Source: Bdellovibrio sp.
GTDB lineage: Bacteria; Bdellovibrionota; Bdellovibrionia; Bdellovibrionales; Bdellovibrionaceae
DNA length: 8,559 nucleotides
Direction of reading: 5' to 3'
Assembly: GCA_019104905.1 (NCBI GenBank)
Contig: JAHRXB010000063.1
Coordinates: 1 to 8,559 of the forward strand
The translations under genes were made by a program, and so were the position numbers. How positions within the stretch are numbered: the first letter of the stretch is position 1; the number at the start of each line of letters is the position of its first letter. A model generated the notes under the pieces. It was not told the DNA's origin and did no database searches. It was given only the letters and a program-made list of their open reading frames with translations. This document shows positions 1 to 5,779 of this stretch, piece after piece.

Positions 1-2617
1 CGGTACGATCTTGCAAGAACAGCAAGCTCGTCAGGAGCTTTTGTCTCGTGATAAGGCCCAGTTGGATTCTCAAGTGGCAGAGCTGAAAGAAGAAGCCGAA
101 AGCTTGGCAGCTCAATTCGCTGAAAAGAACGACATCTTCCAAAACTCTAATTCTCGTATTTCTCAAGTCGATGAAGATTTGACAACAAAACGCCGCGAGC
201 TTTTCGCTGTCGGGCAGTCCGAGTCTTCTTTGGATGCGCGCGTGAACTCTTTGAGCGCGCAAATCGCAGACTTGTCTGAGCGTCAAGACACGGAACAACT
301 TGTTTTGAATGAACTTCGTGAAAAACAAGTTGAGTTCGAAGCACGTCGTAAAAAAGTCTTCAATGAACTGGATAAAGAACGTCAGATGCAATTGGATCTG
401 GCGAACGACTTTGAGTCTTTCGAAGCCAATAAAAAGATTCTGACGGAATCGGCAGCGCAAAAACGTTTGGAAGTAGAGCAGTTTAAAGACTCTTTGAATG
501 AAGTTGCATCCCGCTTGTACGGCTTAGAGAACCTGCAAAATAACTTTGAAGGTTTCCAAGAAGGCGTGAAGCAAGTCATGCTTTGGCAGAAAACCCGCAC
601 TCAAGAGATGATGGCGGATGGTTCTGTTGTGACTCACTTCCAACCTGTTTCTGAGGTCGTGGAAGTTCCAGCGGCTTACGAAGTGGCGATGGAAGCAGCC
701 TTGGGCTCTCGTTTGCAGATGTTGTTGTCTTCTGATTCTGATGTGGCCTTGGAAGCAGTGACCCATCTGAAAGAGCACAAATCCGGTCGTTCAAGCTTTA
801 TTTCCGCTAAAGACAGCGCGGGTGGTTTGAATCGTGCGGCAGCCCCAGTGAACGAACAGGGTGTTCAGGCTATTTTGAAAGACGTCGTTCAGGCGGCAGA
901 TAAGTTCAAACACACCGTAGCTTATCTTTTGGATGGTGTGGCGATCGTGGATTCGATCCGCACAGCTTTGGCTCTTCGTCCTCGTTATGAGGGTTGGACA
1001 TTTGTCACTGTCGATGGTGATACTTTGACGGCTGATGGAGTTTTGACAGGGGGGTCTTCTGAATCCGCAGACTCCGGCGTTTTGAAGCGTCGTCGTGAAA
1101 TCAAAGAGTTGTCTGATAAGAAAGACGAATTCGCCGGGAAATTGGCGTTGGCGCAAGCCGCTTTGAAGAAGACCGAAGAGCAATTGAATAATGTTGTGAA
1201 CGATTTCGAAGGCGCGCAAAAACGCAAAATCGAACAAGAAATCAAAGTCACGGAACTTCGTAAGGATTTAGAGCGTGCTGAAAACGAACTTGCCAATGCG
1301 CAAGCCGCCGTTGAAAAGCAAGAACGCGAAGTGAAAAAGATTTCCGAGCAGTTGGAAGTTCAAGAGCAGAAGATGGAAGAGCTGAACCAGGCTCTTTTTG
1401 AAGCTCGTGAAAAGAAAACTTTGCTTGAGATGGAAGTGGAGTCCTTAAATACAGAGTTGAACTCGACTCGTATGGGCTTTGATGGACTGCAGGCGGAAGT
1501 GACGGATCTTCAGGTGAAGTCCGCTTCAAAAACTCAGGAGTATCAAGGTGTTTTAAGACAGCTTGAAATGGTTTCGAAGTCCTTGGGGGACTTAGAAGCG
1601 CAGTTGGCTCGCATGAGTGAAGAAGCGCAAGGGTATAACTCTCAGATGACTGAGAGCCAAATGACCTTGGAAGAAAAGAAAATTGAATTTGAGCGTCTTT
1701 TGGATGAGGTCGAGACTTTGAAACTTCAAGTGTCTCGCACTAAAGACGAATACGAAGTGATGTCGGAAAGTGCTCGTGCGATCGAAGAGGAAGCAATGTC
1801 TTCTCAGCGCGCACGCAATGAAAGACAACACAAAATGAACGACTCTCAATTGAAGCTGGAACAAGCTAAGATGAAAGAGCAGTACTTGATTGATCAAGTG
1901 CGCGAACGTTACATGTTGAATCTTCCCGATGTTGTAGAAAAATACGCAGACCGTGAAGGTGACTTCTTGGCGGCGGATGCGGAGTTGAAAGAACTTCGTG
2001 AAAAGCTTTCTAAGATCGGTGAAGTGAACTTGTCAGCGATCGAGGAGTACGAAGAAACTGCGCAACGTTATGAATTCTTGACGAAGCAGCACGCAGATTT
2101 GACCGAAGCCAAAGAACAGCTTCGCAAAGTGATCGATCGTATCAACAGAATCTGTTCAAAACGCTTTAAGGAAACTTTCGACCTTGTGAATGATCGTTTT
2201 ACTCGCGTTTTCCCAGTCCTGTTCGGCGGCGGGGAAGCGAAGCTTGAGTTGATTGAAGATCCAGAAAAGGGCGAAATGGGAATTGAGATCATTGCGCGTC
2301 CTCCAGGCAAAAAGATGCAGAACGTGTCTTTGATGTCAGGGGGAGAAAAGGCGCTCACAGCGGTGGCGCTGGTCTTCTCCATCTTCTTGGTGAAGCCTTC
2401 TCCGTACTGTTTGCTGGATGAGGTTGATGCTCCATTGGATGATGCGAACGTTTTCCGTTTCAACGACTTGGTTCGTGAGATGGCCAAACGCTCTCAAATT
2501 ATCGTCGTGACCCATAATAAGCACACCATGGAAGTGGCGAAGAAGCTTTATGGCGTGACCATGCAAGAGCGTGGTGTTTCTACGATGGTGTCTGTGTCTT
2601 TGCAGGACATTAAGTAA
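1..2617 (+). CDS. smc: Chromosome segregation ATPase SMC, C-terminal part (5' end outside window)
   Basis: SMC is the ATPase subunit of the bacterial condensin-like complex (with ScpA/ScpB); it compacts and helps segregate the nucleoid. The frame is open from base 2, so the TTG at 11 is an internal Leu codon, not a start. About 870 residues are visible of the usual ~1,190; the N-terminal Walker A head is upstream. Numbering residues from the codon at 11, the order is: charged coiled coil to ~200, hinge domain ~205-350 ending in the glycine-rich ADGVLTGGS (341-349), return coiled coil ~355-690, then the C-terminal ATPase head. The head carries the ABC signature LMSGGEK (774-780), Walker B YCLLDEVD (799-806) followed by the D-loop APLDDAN, and the switch histidine in VVTHNK (H835). 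All key C-terminal residues are present, so the visible part appears intact. It ends at TAA just before a strong terminator. Confidence 0.97.
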   Translation, partial: GTILQEQQARQELLSRDKAQLDSQVAELKEEAESLAAQFAEKNDIFQNSNSRISQVDEDLTTKRRELFAVGQSESSLDARVNSLSAQIADLSERQDTEQLVLNELREKQVEFEARRKKVFNELDKERQMQLDLANDFESFEANKKILTESAAQKRLEVEQFKDSLNEVASRLYGLENLQNNFEGFQEGVKQVMLWQKTRTQEMMADGSVVTHFQPVSEVVEVPAAYEVAMEAALGSRLQMLLSSDSDVALEAVTHLKEHKSGRSSFISAKDSAGGLNRAAAPVNEQGVQAILKDVVQAADKFKHTVAYLLDGVAIVDSIRTALALRPRYEGWTFVTVDGDTLTADGVLTGGSSESADSGVLKRRREIKELSDKKDEFAGKLALAQAALKKTEEQLNNVVNDFEGAQKRKIEQEIKVTELRKDLERAENELANAQAAVEKQEREVKKISEQLEVQEQKMEELNQALFEAREKKTLLEMEVESLNTELNSTRMGFDGLQAEVTDLQVKSASKTQEYQGVLRQLEMVSKSLGDLEAQLARMSEEAQGYNSQMTESQMTLEEKKIEFERLLDEVETLKLQVSRTKDEYEVMSESARAIEEEAMSSQRARNERQHKMNDSQLKLEQAKMKEQYLIDQVRERYMLNLPDVVEKYADREGDFLAADAELKELREKLSKIGEVNLSAIEEYEETAQRYEFLTKQHADLTEAKEQLRKVIDRINRICSKRFKETFDLVNDRFTRVFPVLFGGGEAKLELIEDPEKGEMGIEIIARPPGKKMQNVSLMSGGEKALTAVALVFSIFLVKPSPYCLLDEVDAPLDDANVFRFNDLVREMAKRSQIIVVTHNKHTMEVAKKLYGVTMQERGVSTMVSVSLQDIK

Positions 2618-2642
2618 GAAATTTAAATTCATTTAAAAAGAT

Positions 2643-2681
2643 AAACCCCCGAAGACGCTGTCCTCGGGGGTTTGTTTTTTT
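2643..2681 (+). terminator. Rho-independent terminator of smc, possibly bidirectional
   Basis: AAACCCCCGA (2643-2652) pairs perfectly with TCGGGGGTTT (2664-2673). After one A-C mismatch the inner GAC/GTC adds three more pairs around a GCT loop. Seven T residues follow at 2675-2681, after a single G. It lies 26 bp after the smc stop and 20 bp from the 3' end of the convergent nitroreductase gene. Read on the minus strand, the hairpin is followed by AT and then CTTTTT, a weaker T-run, so it may also end the nitroreductase transcript. Confidence 0.93.
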
Positions 2682-2700
2682 GGAGGGATGGTCGAGAGTG

Positions 2701-3342
2701 TTATTTGATGAATGTGAAGACAGAGTCTTCGGGGTAGCGGACTTTTTTCATGTTTTGGAAAGCATCTTCAGAGTGTCGGTAGCCCAAGGCCACGGTGGCG
2801 ACCGTCTTCCAGCCCGAACCCTCAAGGCCTAGTATTTTGTCGTAGGCCGCTGGGTCGAGACCTTCCATGGGAGTGGCATCAATTTTAAGAAGAGCGGCCG
2901 TCTGCAGAAGAAATCCCATGGCAATATAGGCCTGTCTTTGTGACCAGACTCGGATTTTTTCTTCAGGGGCTTTGCCCAGGTTCTGAGTCAGCATATTTTT
3001 GAGTCCATCTAAAGATTCCACCGGCGTGTTTCGAACTTTGGAGATCTCATCGATGTATTTTTGAATGAAAGCCTCATCTATTTCTTCTTTGTAAATGAAC
3101 ACGACGTAGTGACTGGCATCTGTCACCTGGGCTTGATTCCAAGAAACCGCTTTTAGCTTTTCTCGTGTTTCGGGGTTTTCGATGACAAAGAACTTCCAAG
3201 GCTGAATGCCGTAGGACGAAGGGGCCAGACGCAAGGATTCTTTCAAAGTCTCCCAATCCTGGGATGAAATCTTCTTAGTCGCGTCATAGCGTTTTGTGGC
3301 ATAACGCCACTCGAGGGCTTCTTTAATATTCGCATGATTCAT
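2701..3342 (-). CDS. NfsB-like NAD(P)H-dependent FMN nitroreductase
   Basis: Predicted cytoplasmic flavoenzyme of the oxygen-insensitive nitroreductase family, which reduces nitroaromatics, quinones and related electrophiles with NAD(P)H through bound FMN. It has 213 residues, close to the 217 of E. coli NfsB. Family landmarks appear in order: RYATKRYD (13-20), PSSYGIQPW (41-49, flavin/substrate loop), DASHYVVF (75-82), ATPMEGLD (156-163), VALGYR (184-189) and a basic KKVR (199-202) that in relatives contacts the FMN phosphate. The start at 3342 is chosen because GGAG at 3354-3351 (minus strand) sits 8 bases upstream. An in-frame TTG at 3375 would add 11 residues with no homology value. The gene is divergent from an Rrf2 regulator, which suggests control by it. 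The true substrate cannot be read from sequence. Confidence 0.92.
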   Translation of the reverse strand: MNHANIKEALEWRYATKRYDATKKISSQDWETLKESLRLAPSSYGIQPWKFFVIENPETREKLKAVSWNQAQVTDASHYVVFIYKEEIDEAFIQKYIDEISKVRNTPVESLDGLKNMLTQNLGKAPEEKIRVWSQRQAYIAMGFLLQTAALLKIDATPMEGLDPAAYDKILGLEGSGWKTVATVALGYRHSEDAFQNMKKVRYPEDSVFTFIK

Positions 3343-3387
3343 TTTTCGTTCTCCATTTGAAGGTCTCATTAGCAATGAAATAATGTA

Positions 3388-3448
3388 ACAGATATGAGCA
3401 CAATATAGCGGCGCCAGGGCTTAAATGCAACAATTATAGATACAGATA
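3388..3448. promoter_or_regulatory. Candidate operator: repeated ACAGATA flanking the nitroreductase promoter
   Basis: ACAGATA occurs at 3388-3394 and again at 3442-3448, 54 bp apart (about five helical turns, so on the same DNA face). In both copies TGAG follows shortly after. One copy lies at the predicted nitroreductase transcription start and the other about 12 bp upstream of its -35 box. This is a plausible pair of binding sites for the adjacent Rrf2 protein, but the repeat is short and chance cannot be excluded. No strong dyad was found. Confidence 0.3.
3402..3430 (-). promoter_or_regulatory. Sigma-70-type promoter for the nitroreductase gene
   Basis: On the minus strand, TTGCAT (-35, plus positions 3430-3425) and TATATT (-10, 3407-3402) are separated by exactly 17 bases. 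Transcription would start near 3395, giving a leader of about 53 bases that contains the GGAG ribosome-binding site at 3354-3351. A second TATAAT on the same strand (3438-3433) lacks a well-placed -35 and is the weaker option. Confidence 0.6.
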
Positions 3449-3497
3449 AAATGAGGGGTCCTAACAATGGAATAAAGATTCGTATAGGTCCTTGAGA

Positions 3498-3526
3498 TTG
3501 TTTATTTTTCTTCGATGGGATAGAAT
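3498..3526 (+). promoter_or_regulatory. Promoter of the Rrf2 gene, implying a leaderless transcript
   Basis: TTGTTT (-35, 3498-3503) and TAGAAT (-10, 3521-3526) are separated by 17 bases. Only six bases (GTCATC) lie between the -10 box and the ATG at 3533, so transcription would begin at or next to the start codon. No well-spaced Shine-Dalgarno is present; the nearest purine run, GGGA at 3517-3520, is 12 bases from the ATG and overlaps the promoter spacer. Confidence 0.55.
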
Positions 3527-3532
3527 GTCATC

Positions 3533-3943
3533 ATGGTCGATCAAAGGTTTTCTGTCTCAGTTCATGTCATGACGGCGCTGGCCTTTCATAAGGGCGAGTT
3601 GATGACGTCAGAGCAACTGGCTGCCAGTATTCGTACAAATCCCACGGTGATCCGTCGTCTTTTGTCGAAACTGGTCGAGGCGGGACTTTTAGAGTCTTTT
3701 AAGGGTAAAGCCGGAGGCGTACGACTTGCGAAGAGCGCCAAAGAAATTTCTCTGAGAGATATCTATCTTGCTGTTTGTGATAAGAAGTTGATCGCAACTC
3801 CGTGCAAAGAGCCAGTCAAACAGTGTGTTGTCAGTTGCAATATGGGAAAACTTTTGGACGAAGTGGTTGAGGGGATCGAAGCCAATTCCATGGACTATCT
3901 TGCGGGAATTCGTCTTTCTGATCTCACCTCCAAAATAAAATAA
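3533..3943 (+). CDS. Rrf2-family transcriptional regulator with C-terminal cysteine cluster
   Basis: This is a 136-residue winged helix-turn-helix protein of the Rrf2 family (relatives: IscR, NsrR, YwnA). The start matches the usual short family N-terminus (DQRFSVSVHVM). The DNA-binding core covers ~24-50, with recognition helix TNPTVIRRLLSKLVEAGLL (35-53), and the wing contains GKAGGVRLA (58-66). The dimerisation helix begins near 72 (ISLRDIYLAV). Four cysteines follow: C82, C91, C98 and C102. C91-x6-C98-x3-C102 lies where IscR has its iron-sulfur ligands (C-x5-C-x5-C), but the spacing differs, so cluster binding or thiol-based sensing is possible rather than shown. It is divergent from the nitroreductase, the typical position of a local repressor, and 28 bp upstream of an acetyltransferase gene that is likely co-transcribed. 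Its signal and targets are unknown. Confidence 0.92.
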   Translation: MVDQRFSVSVHVMTALAFHKGELMTSEQLAASIRTNPTVIRRLLSKLVEAGLLESFKGKAGGVRLAKSAKEISLRDIYLAVCDKKLIATPCKEPVKQCVVSCNMGKLLDEVVEGIEANSMDYLAGIRLSDLTSKIK

Positions 3944-3971
3944 CGTCGAACCCCTACCTGTGAGGCGGATC

Positions 3972-4526
3972 GTGAAAGCTCAATATCTTCCCGAGATGAT
4001 TTCTTCCACCAGAATCACCTTGCGCAAACATCAGATGGATTTAGCTGAAATCATGTTTCGCTATGTCGATGAAGATCGCACTCGCCTGGGGCGTTTTTTG
4101 CCGTGGGTGGCCTGGACCAAAGGGATTCACGATGAACGAGACTATATTGAAATGACCCATCGACAATGGGCCGACTATAAGATGTTCGACTATGGCATTT
4201 TTTTGAATGACGGACAGGTTTATGTCGGGAATGTCGGGGTTCATACCATTGCTTGGGATCATAATCGCTGTGAGCTGGGCTATTGGATCTTGGGGAAATA
4301 TGAAGGCCAGGGTTACATCAGTGAAGCCGTCAAAGCTTTAGAGGCAGTTCTTTTTAATCTGGGATTTTTTCGAATCGAGATTCATTGTTCTGGGACCAAT
4401 GCACGTTCCGGAGGTGTCGCAGAAAGATGCGGGTATGTCCTGGAGGGCCGCCTTCGTCAACACGCCATTGAGAATGGTCAGCGTCGAGACACCTTGATCT
4501 ACGCGAAATTAAAAAATGGAAAATAG
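3972..4526 (+). CDS. GNAT N-acetyltransferase, RimJ/RimL-like
   Basis: Predicted cytoplasmic acetyl-CoA-dependent N-acetyltransferase of 184 residues. Relatives acetylate the N-terminus of ribosomal proteins (RimJ/RimL), polyamines, or amino groups on small toxic molecules; the substrate here is unknown. Motifs, numbered from the GTG at 3972: TRITLR near the N-terminus, ELGYWI (101-106) on the central strand, acetyl-CoA pyrophosphate loop GKYEGQGYISEA (108-119), and the conserved NARS..VAERCGYVLEGRLR segment (143-162). GTG at 3972 is preferred because GAGG at 3962-3965 lies six bases upstream; an in-frame GTG at 3960 would add four residues and lacks such a site. It starts 28 bp after the Rrf2 gene with no terminator between, so it is probably the second gene of that transcript. 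Confidence 0.88.
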   Translation: MKAQYLPEMISSTRITLRKHQMDLAEIMFRYVDEDRTRLGRFLPWVAWTKGIHDERDYIEMTHRQWADYKMFDYGIFLNDGQVYVGNVGVHTIAWDHNRCELGYWILGKYEGQGYISEAVKALEAVLFNLGFFRIEIHCSGTNARSGGVAERCGYVLEGRLRQHAIENGQRRDTLIYAKLKNGK

Positions 4527-4551
4527 CCAGTTGCGGACCTTCCCTTCGCCC

Positions 4552-4599
4552 GCCAAGATTGGCAGCTGTCTAGAGTCTATAAGCTTGATTGCTTTATAG
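4552..4599. repeat. Two short inverted repeats between the acetyltransferase gene and the next gene
   Basis: GCCAA-GA-TTGGC (4552-4563) is a 12 bp near-palindrome. CTATAA (4577-4582) and TTATAG (4594-4599) form a second inverted repeat, with GC/GC able to extend the stem past a bulged T. Neither is followed by a T-run, so they are poor intrinsic terminators. Their place just upstream of the putative promoter of the gene at 4640 makes operator sites possible. Confidence 0.35.
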
Positions 4600-4611
4600 C
4601 GGGGACTCGGC

Positions 4612-4620
4612 TGGTATTAT
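4612..4620 (+). promoter_or_regulatory. Extended -10 promoter element for the secreted enzyme gene
   Basis: TGGTATTAT contains TATTAT (4615-4620) preceded by the TGn extended -10 motif. The best -35 match, TTGCTT at 4589-4594, is 20 bases away, longer than ideal, so the extended -10 would have to carry much of the contact. Transcription would start near 4627, leaving a short leader of about 13 bases before the ATG at 4640, with only a weak AAGAG ribosome-binding match (4632-4636) three bases from the start. Confidence 0.4.
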
Positions 4621-4639
4621 CCTTGCCATATAAGAGTAT

Positions 4640-5680
4640 ATGCTCAAAAGCCTCTGTCTCATTTTGGTACTTTTCGGATTGCAAAACACTCAAGCCGCTC
4701 AAGGTTTGGAAGTCCGTTCTTCTGAAGGGCGCAAGGTGCGTTGTCAAAAAAATGAAGATCGCTTTTGGAGCTGTGATAACTCCCAGTTGCTTTTCTTGGC
4801 CGATATCATGTTTGGACAGGTTCCGACTTTACATTCTTTGCAGGAAGAACGTGTGGAGGTTCCAGTTTTCGTAAAGGACCTCGCCCTCGGAAAAACTCTT
4901 TTTACGAACAAATCTGATTTTCAATATCAACGGACCACGGGGACGGCGCGAGAATCTTATTACCGAAAACACAATTTGATGATGGGCTTTGAACCCAACC
5001 TCAGGAAATGCCGTCTTGAGGGCTGCCAAAAATTGAAGAAACTTTTGTCGACCGCACTTCAAAGAGATCGCTTTCGTTTCTCTGAGGAAGAGGCGAGAAG
5101 AATGGATGAGGGCTTGTTGGCTTTGCTGTCCCAGGATGTGAATCTGAAAAAAACGCTTTCGGATTTAAAACAGGCATGGGAGTTGATCTCTTCAGATTCA
5201 AGCTTACGCTATGATTATTTGCGCGATGGATGTTTTGCGCGCTCTCATGTTGTCGCGTCACAGCTTGCGGCCCAAGGTTTTGAGGTTCATAAAGTTTGGG
5301 TCCACGGATTTTCTTTGTGGAGTTTGAAGGCGACAAAACCAGAGGACTTCTTTGGTTGGCGTTATCACGTGGCTCCGGTAGTGAGAGTGGCTGGGACTTT
5401 GTGGGTGCTGGATCCGGGATTGTTCTCTGAACCTGTTGCTCCTCATGTGTGGGTGCTTGAAGTTTTTGGTCCCAATCAAAAAATGGAAGTTCTGCAAACC
5501 TTTAACGAAGATCAGTTGGCCTCTCGCGCAGAGGTGGCCGTTTCATTGTCGCCTTGGCAGGTCTATCCCGGGTATCGAACTTTAACGGCCCCCGTGGAAG
5601 AAAAACGTCTTCGTGAAGATCTGGACGAGGCCCGATACACTCTTGAAGAGCTGGGCGTTGTTTATTCCGAGCAAAATTAA
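4640..5680 (+). CDS. Secreted protein-glutaminase-like cysteine hydrolase
   Basis: This 346-residue protein has a signal peptide: a hydrophobic core LCLILVLFGL (5-14) and a likely signal peptidase I site after TQA (19). The C-terminal half carries the three motif blocks of bacterial protein-glutaminases, enzymes with a transglutaminase-like Cys-His-Asp triad that deamidate protein-bound glutamine to glutamate: DGCFARSH (196-203, predicted nucleophile C198), WRYHVAPVV (240-248, H243) and LDPGLFSEPV (257-266, D258), then a conserved Trp at 271. The N-terminal ~180 residues are unrecognised; they hold two close cysteine pairs (C35/C45 and C124/C129) that could form disulfides after export, and could act as a propeptide or targeting region. 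The Chryseobacterium enzyme is likewise made as a pre-pro-protein (known family fact). Periplasmic or extracellular action is inferred. The gene stands alone, with a gap on each side. A non-deamidase transglutaminase-fold hydrolase remains possible. Confidence 0.8.
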   Translation: MLKSLCLILVLFGLQNTQAAQGLEVRSSEGRKVRCQKNEDRFWSCDNSQLLFLADIMFGQVPTLHSLQEERVEVPVFVKDLALGKTLFTNKSDFQYQRTTGTARESYYRKHNLMMGFEPNLRKCRLEGCQKLKKLLSTALQRDRFRFSEEEARRMDEGLLALLSQDVNLKKTLSDLKQAWELISSDSSLRYDYLRDGCFARSHVVASQLAAQGFEVHKVWVHGFSLWSLKATKPEDFFGWRYHVAPVVRVAGTLWVLDPGLFSEPVAPHVWVLEVFGPNQKMEVLQTFNEDQLASRAEVAVSLSPWQVYPGYRTLTAPVEEKRLREDLDEARYTLEELGVVYSEQN

Positions 5681-5767
5681 GGGAGTTTTGGCCATTTCAT
5701 CTGGTCTCTGACGATAAAATACGATAGATAGGGAGGGATTTTTCCTGAACATCTAACGCAGATTGTC

Positions 5768-5773
5768 GGAGGG
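5768..5773 (+). promoter_or_regulatory. Strong ribosome-binding site deciding the ftsY start
   Basis: GGAGGG precedes tandem ATG codons at 5777 and 5780. The core GGAGG (5768-5772) is four bases from the first ATG and seven from the second, which favours 5780. Confidence 0.7.
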
Positions 5774-5779
5774 CCGATG

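Noticed and set aside
11..13. TTG at 11 as the start of an 868-residue protein
   Set aside because: The frame is open to the window edge and the sequence is mid coiled coil of SMC; the Walker A head must lie upstream, so this is an internal Leu codon.
791..1237. 148-codon open frame on the minus strand inside smc
   Set aside because: It lies opposite the SMC hinge and coiled coil, shows no family motif, and is explained by codon bias of the plus-strand gene. The same holds for the other minus-strand frames in smc.
3343..3375. Longer nitroreductase form starting at TTG 3375
   Set aside because: The ATG at 3342 has GGAG eight bases upstream and matches the usual family N-terminus; the longer form runs through that site.
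4623..4874. 83-codon plus-strand frame overlapping the secreted enzyme gene
   Set aside because: It overlaps the start of a gene with a convincing signal peptide and catalytic domain in another frame and has no recognisable features.
5686..5725. Promoter for ftsY (TAAAAT at 5715-5720 with TTGGCC upstream)
   Set aside because: The spacer is 21 bases and no better -35 was found, so I do not call it, although ftsY may well have its own promoter in this gap.
5733..5746. AGGGA-TTT-TTCCT hairpin upstream of ftsY
   Set aside because: Only five pairs including a wobble, with no T-run after it; likely chance.
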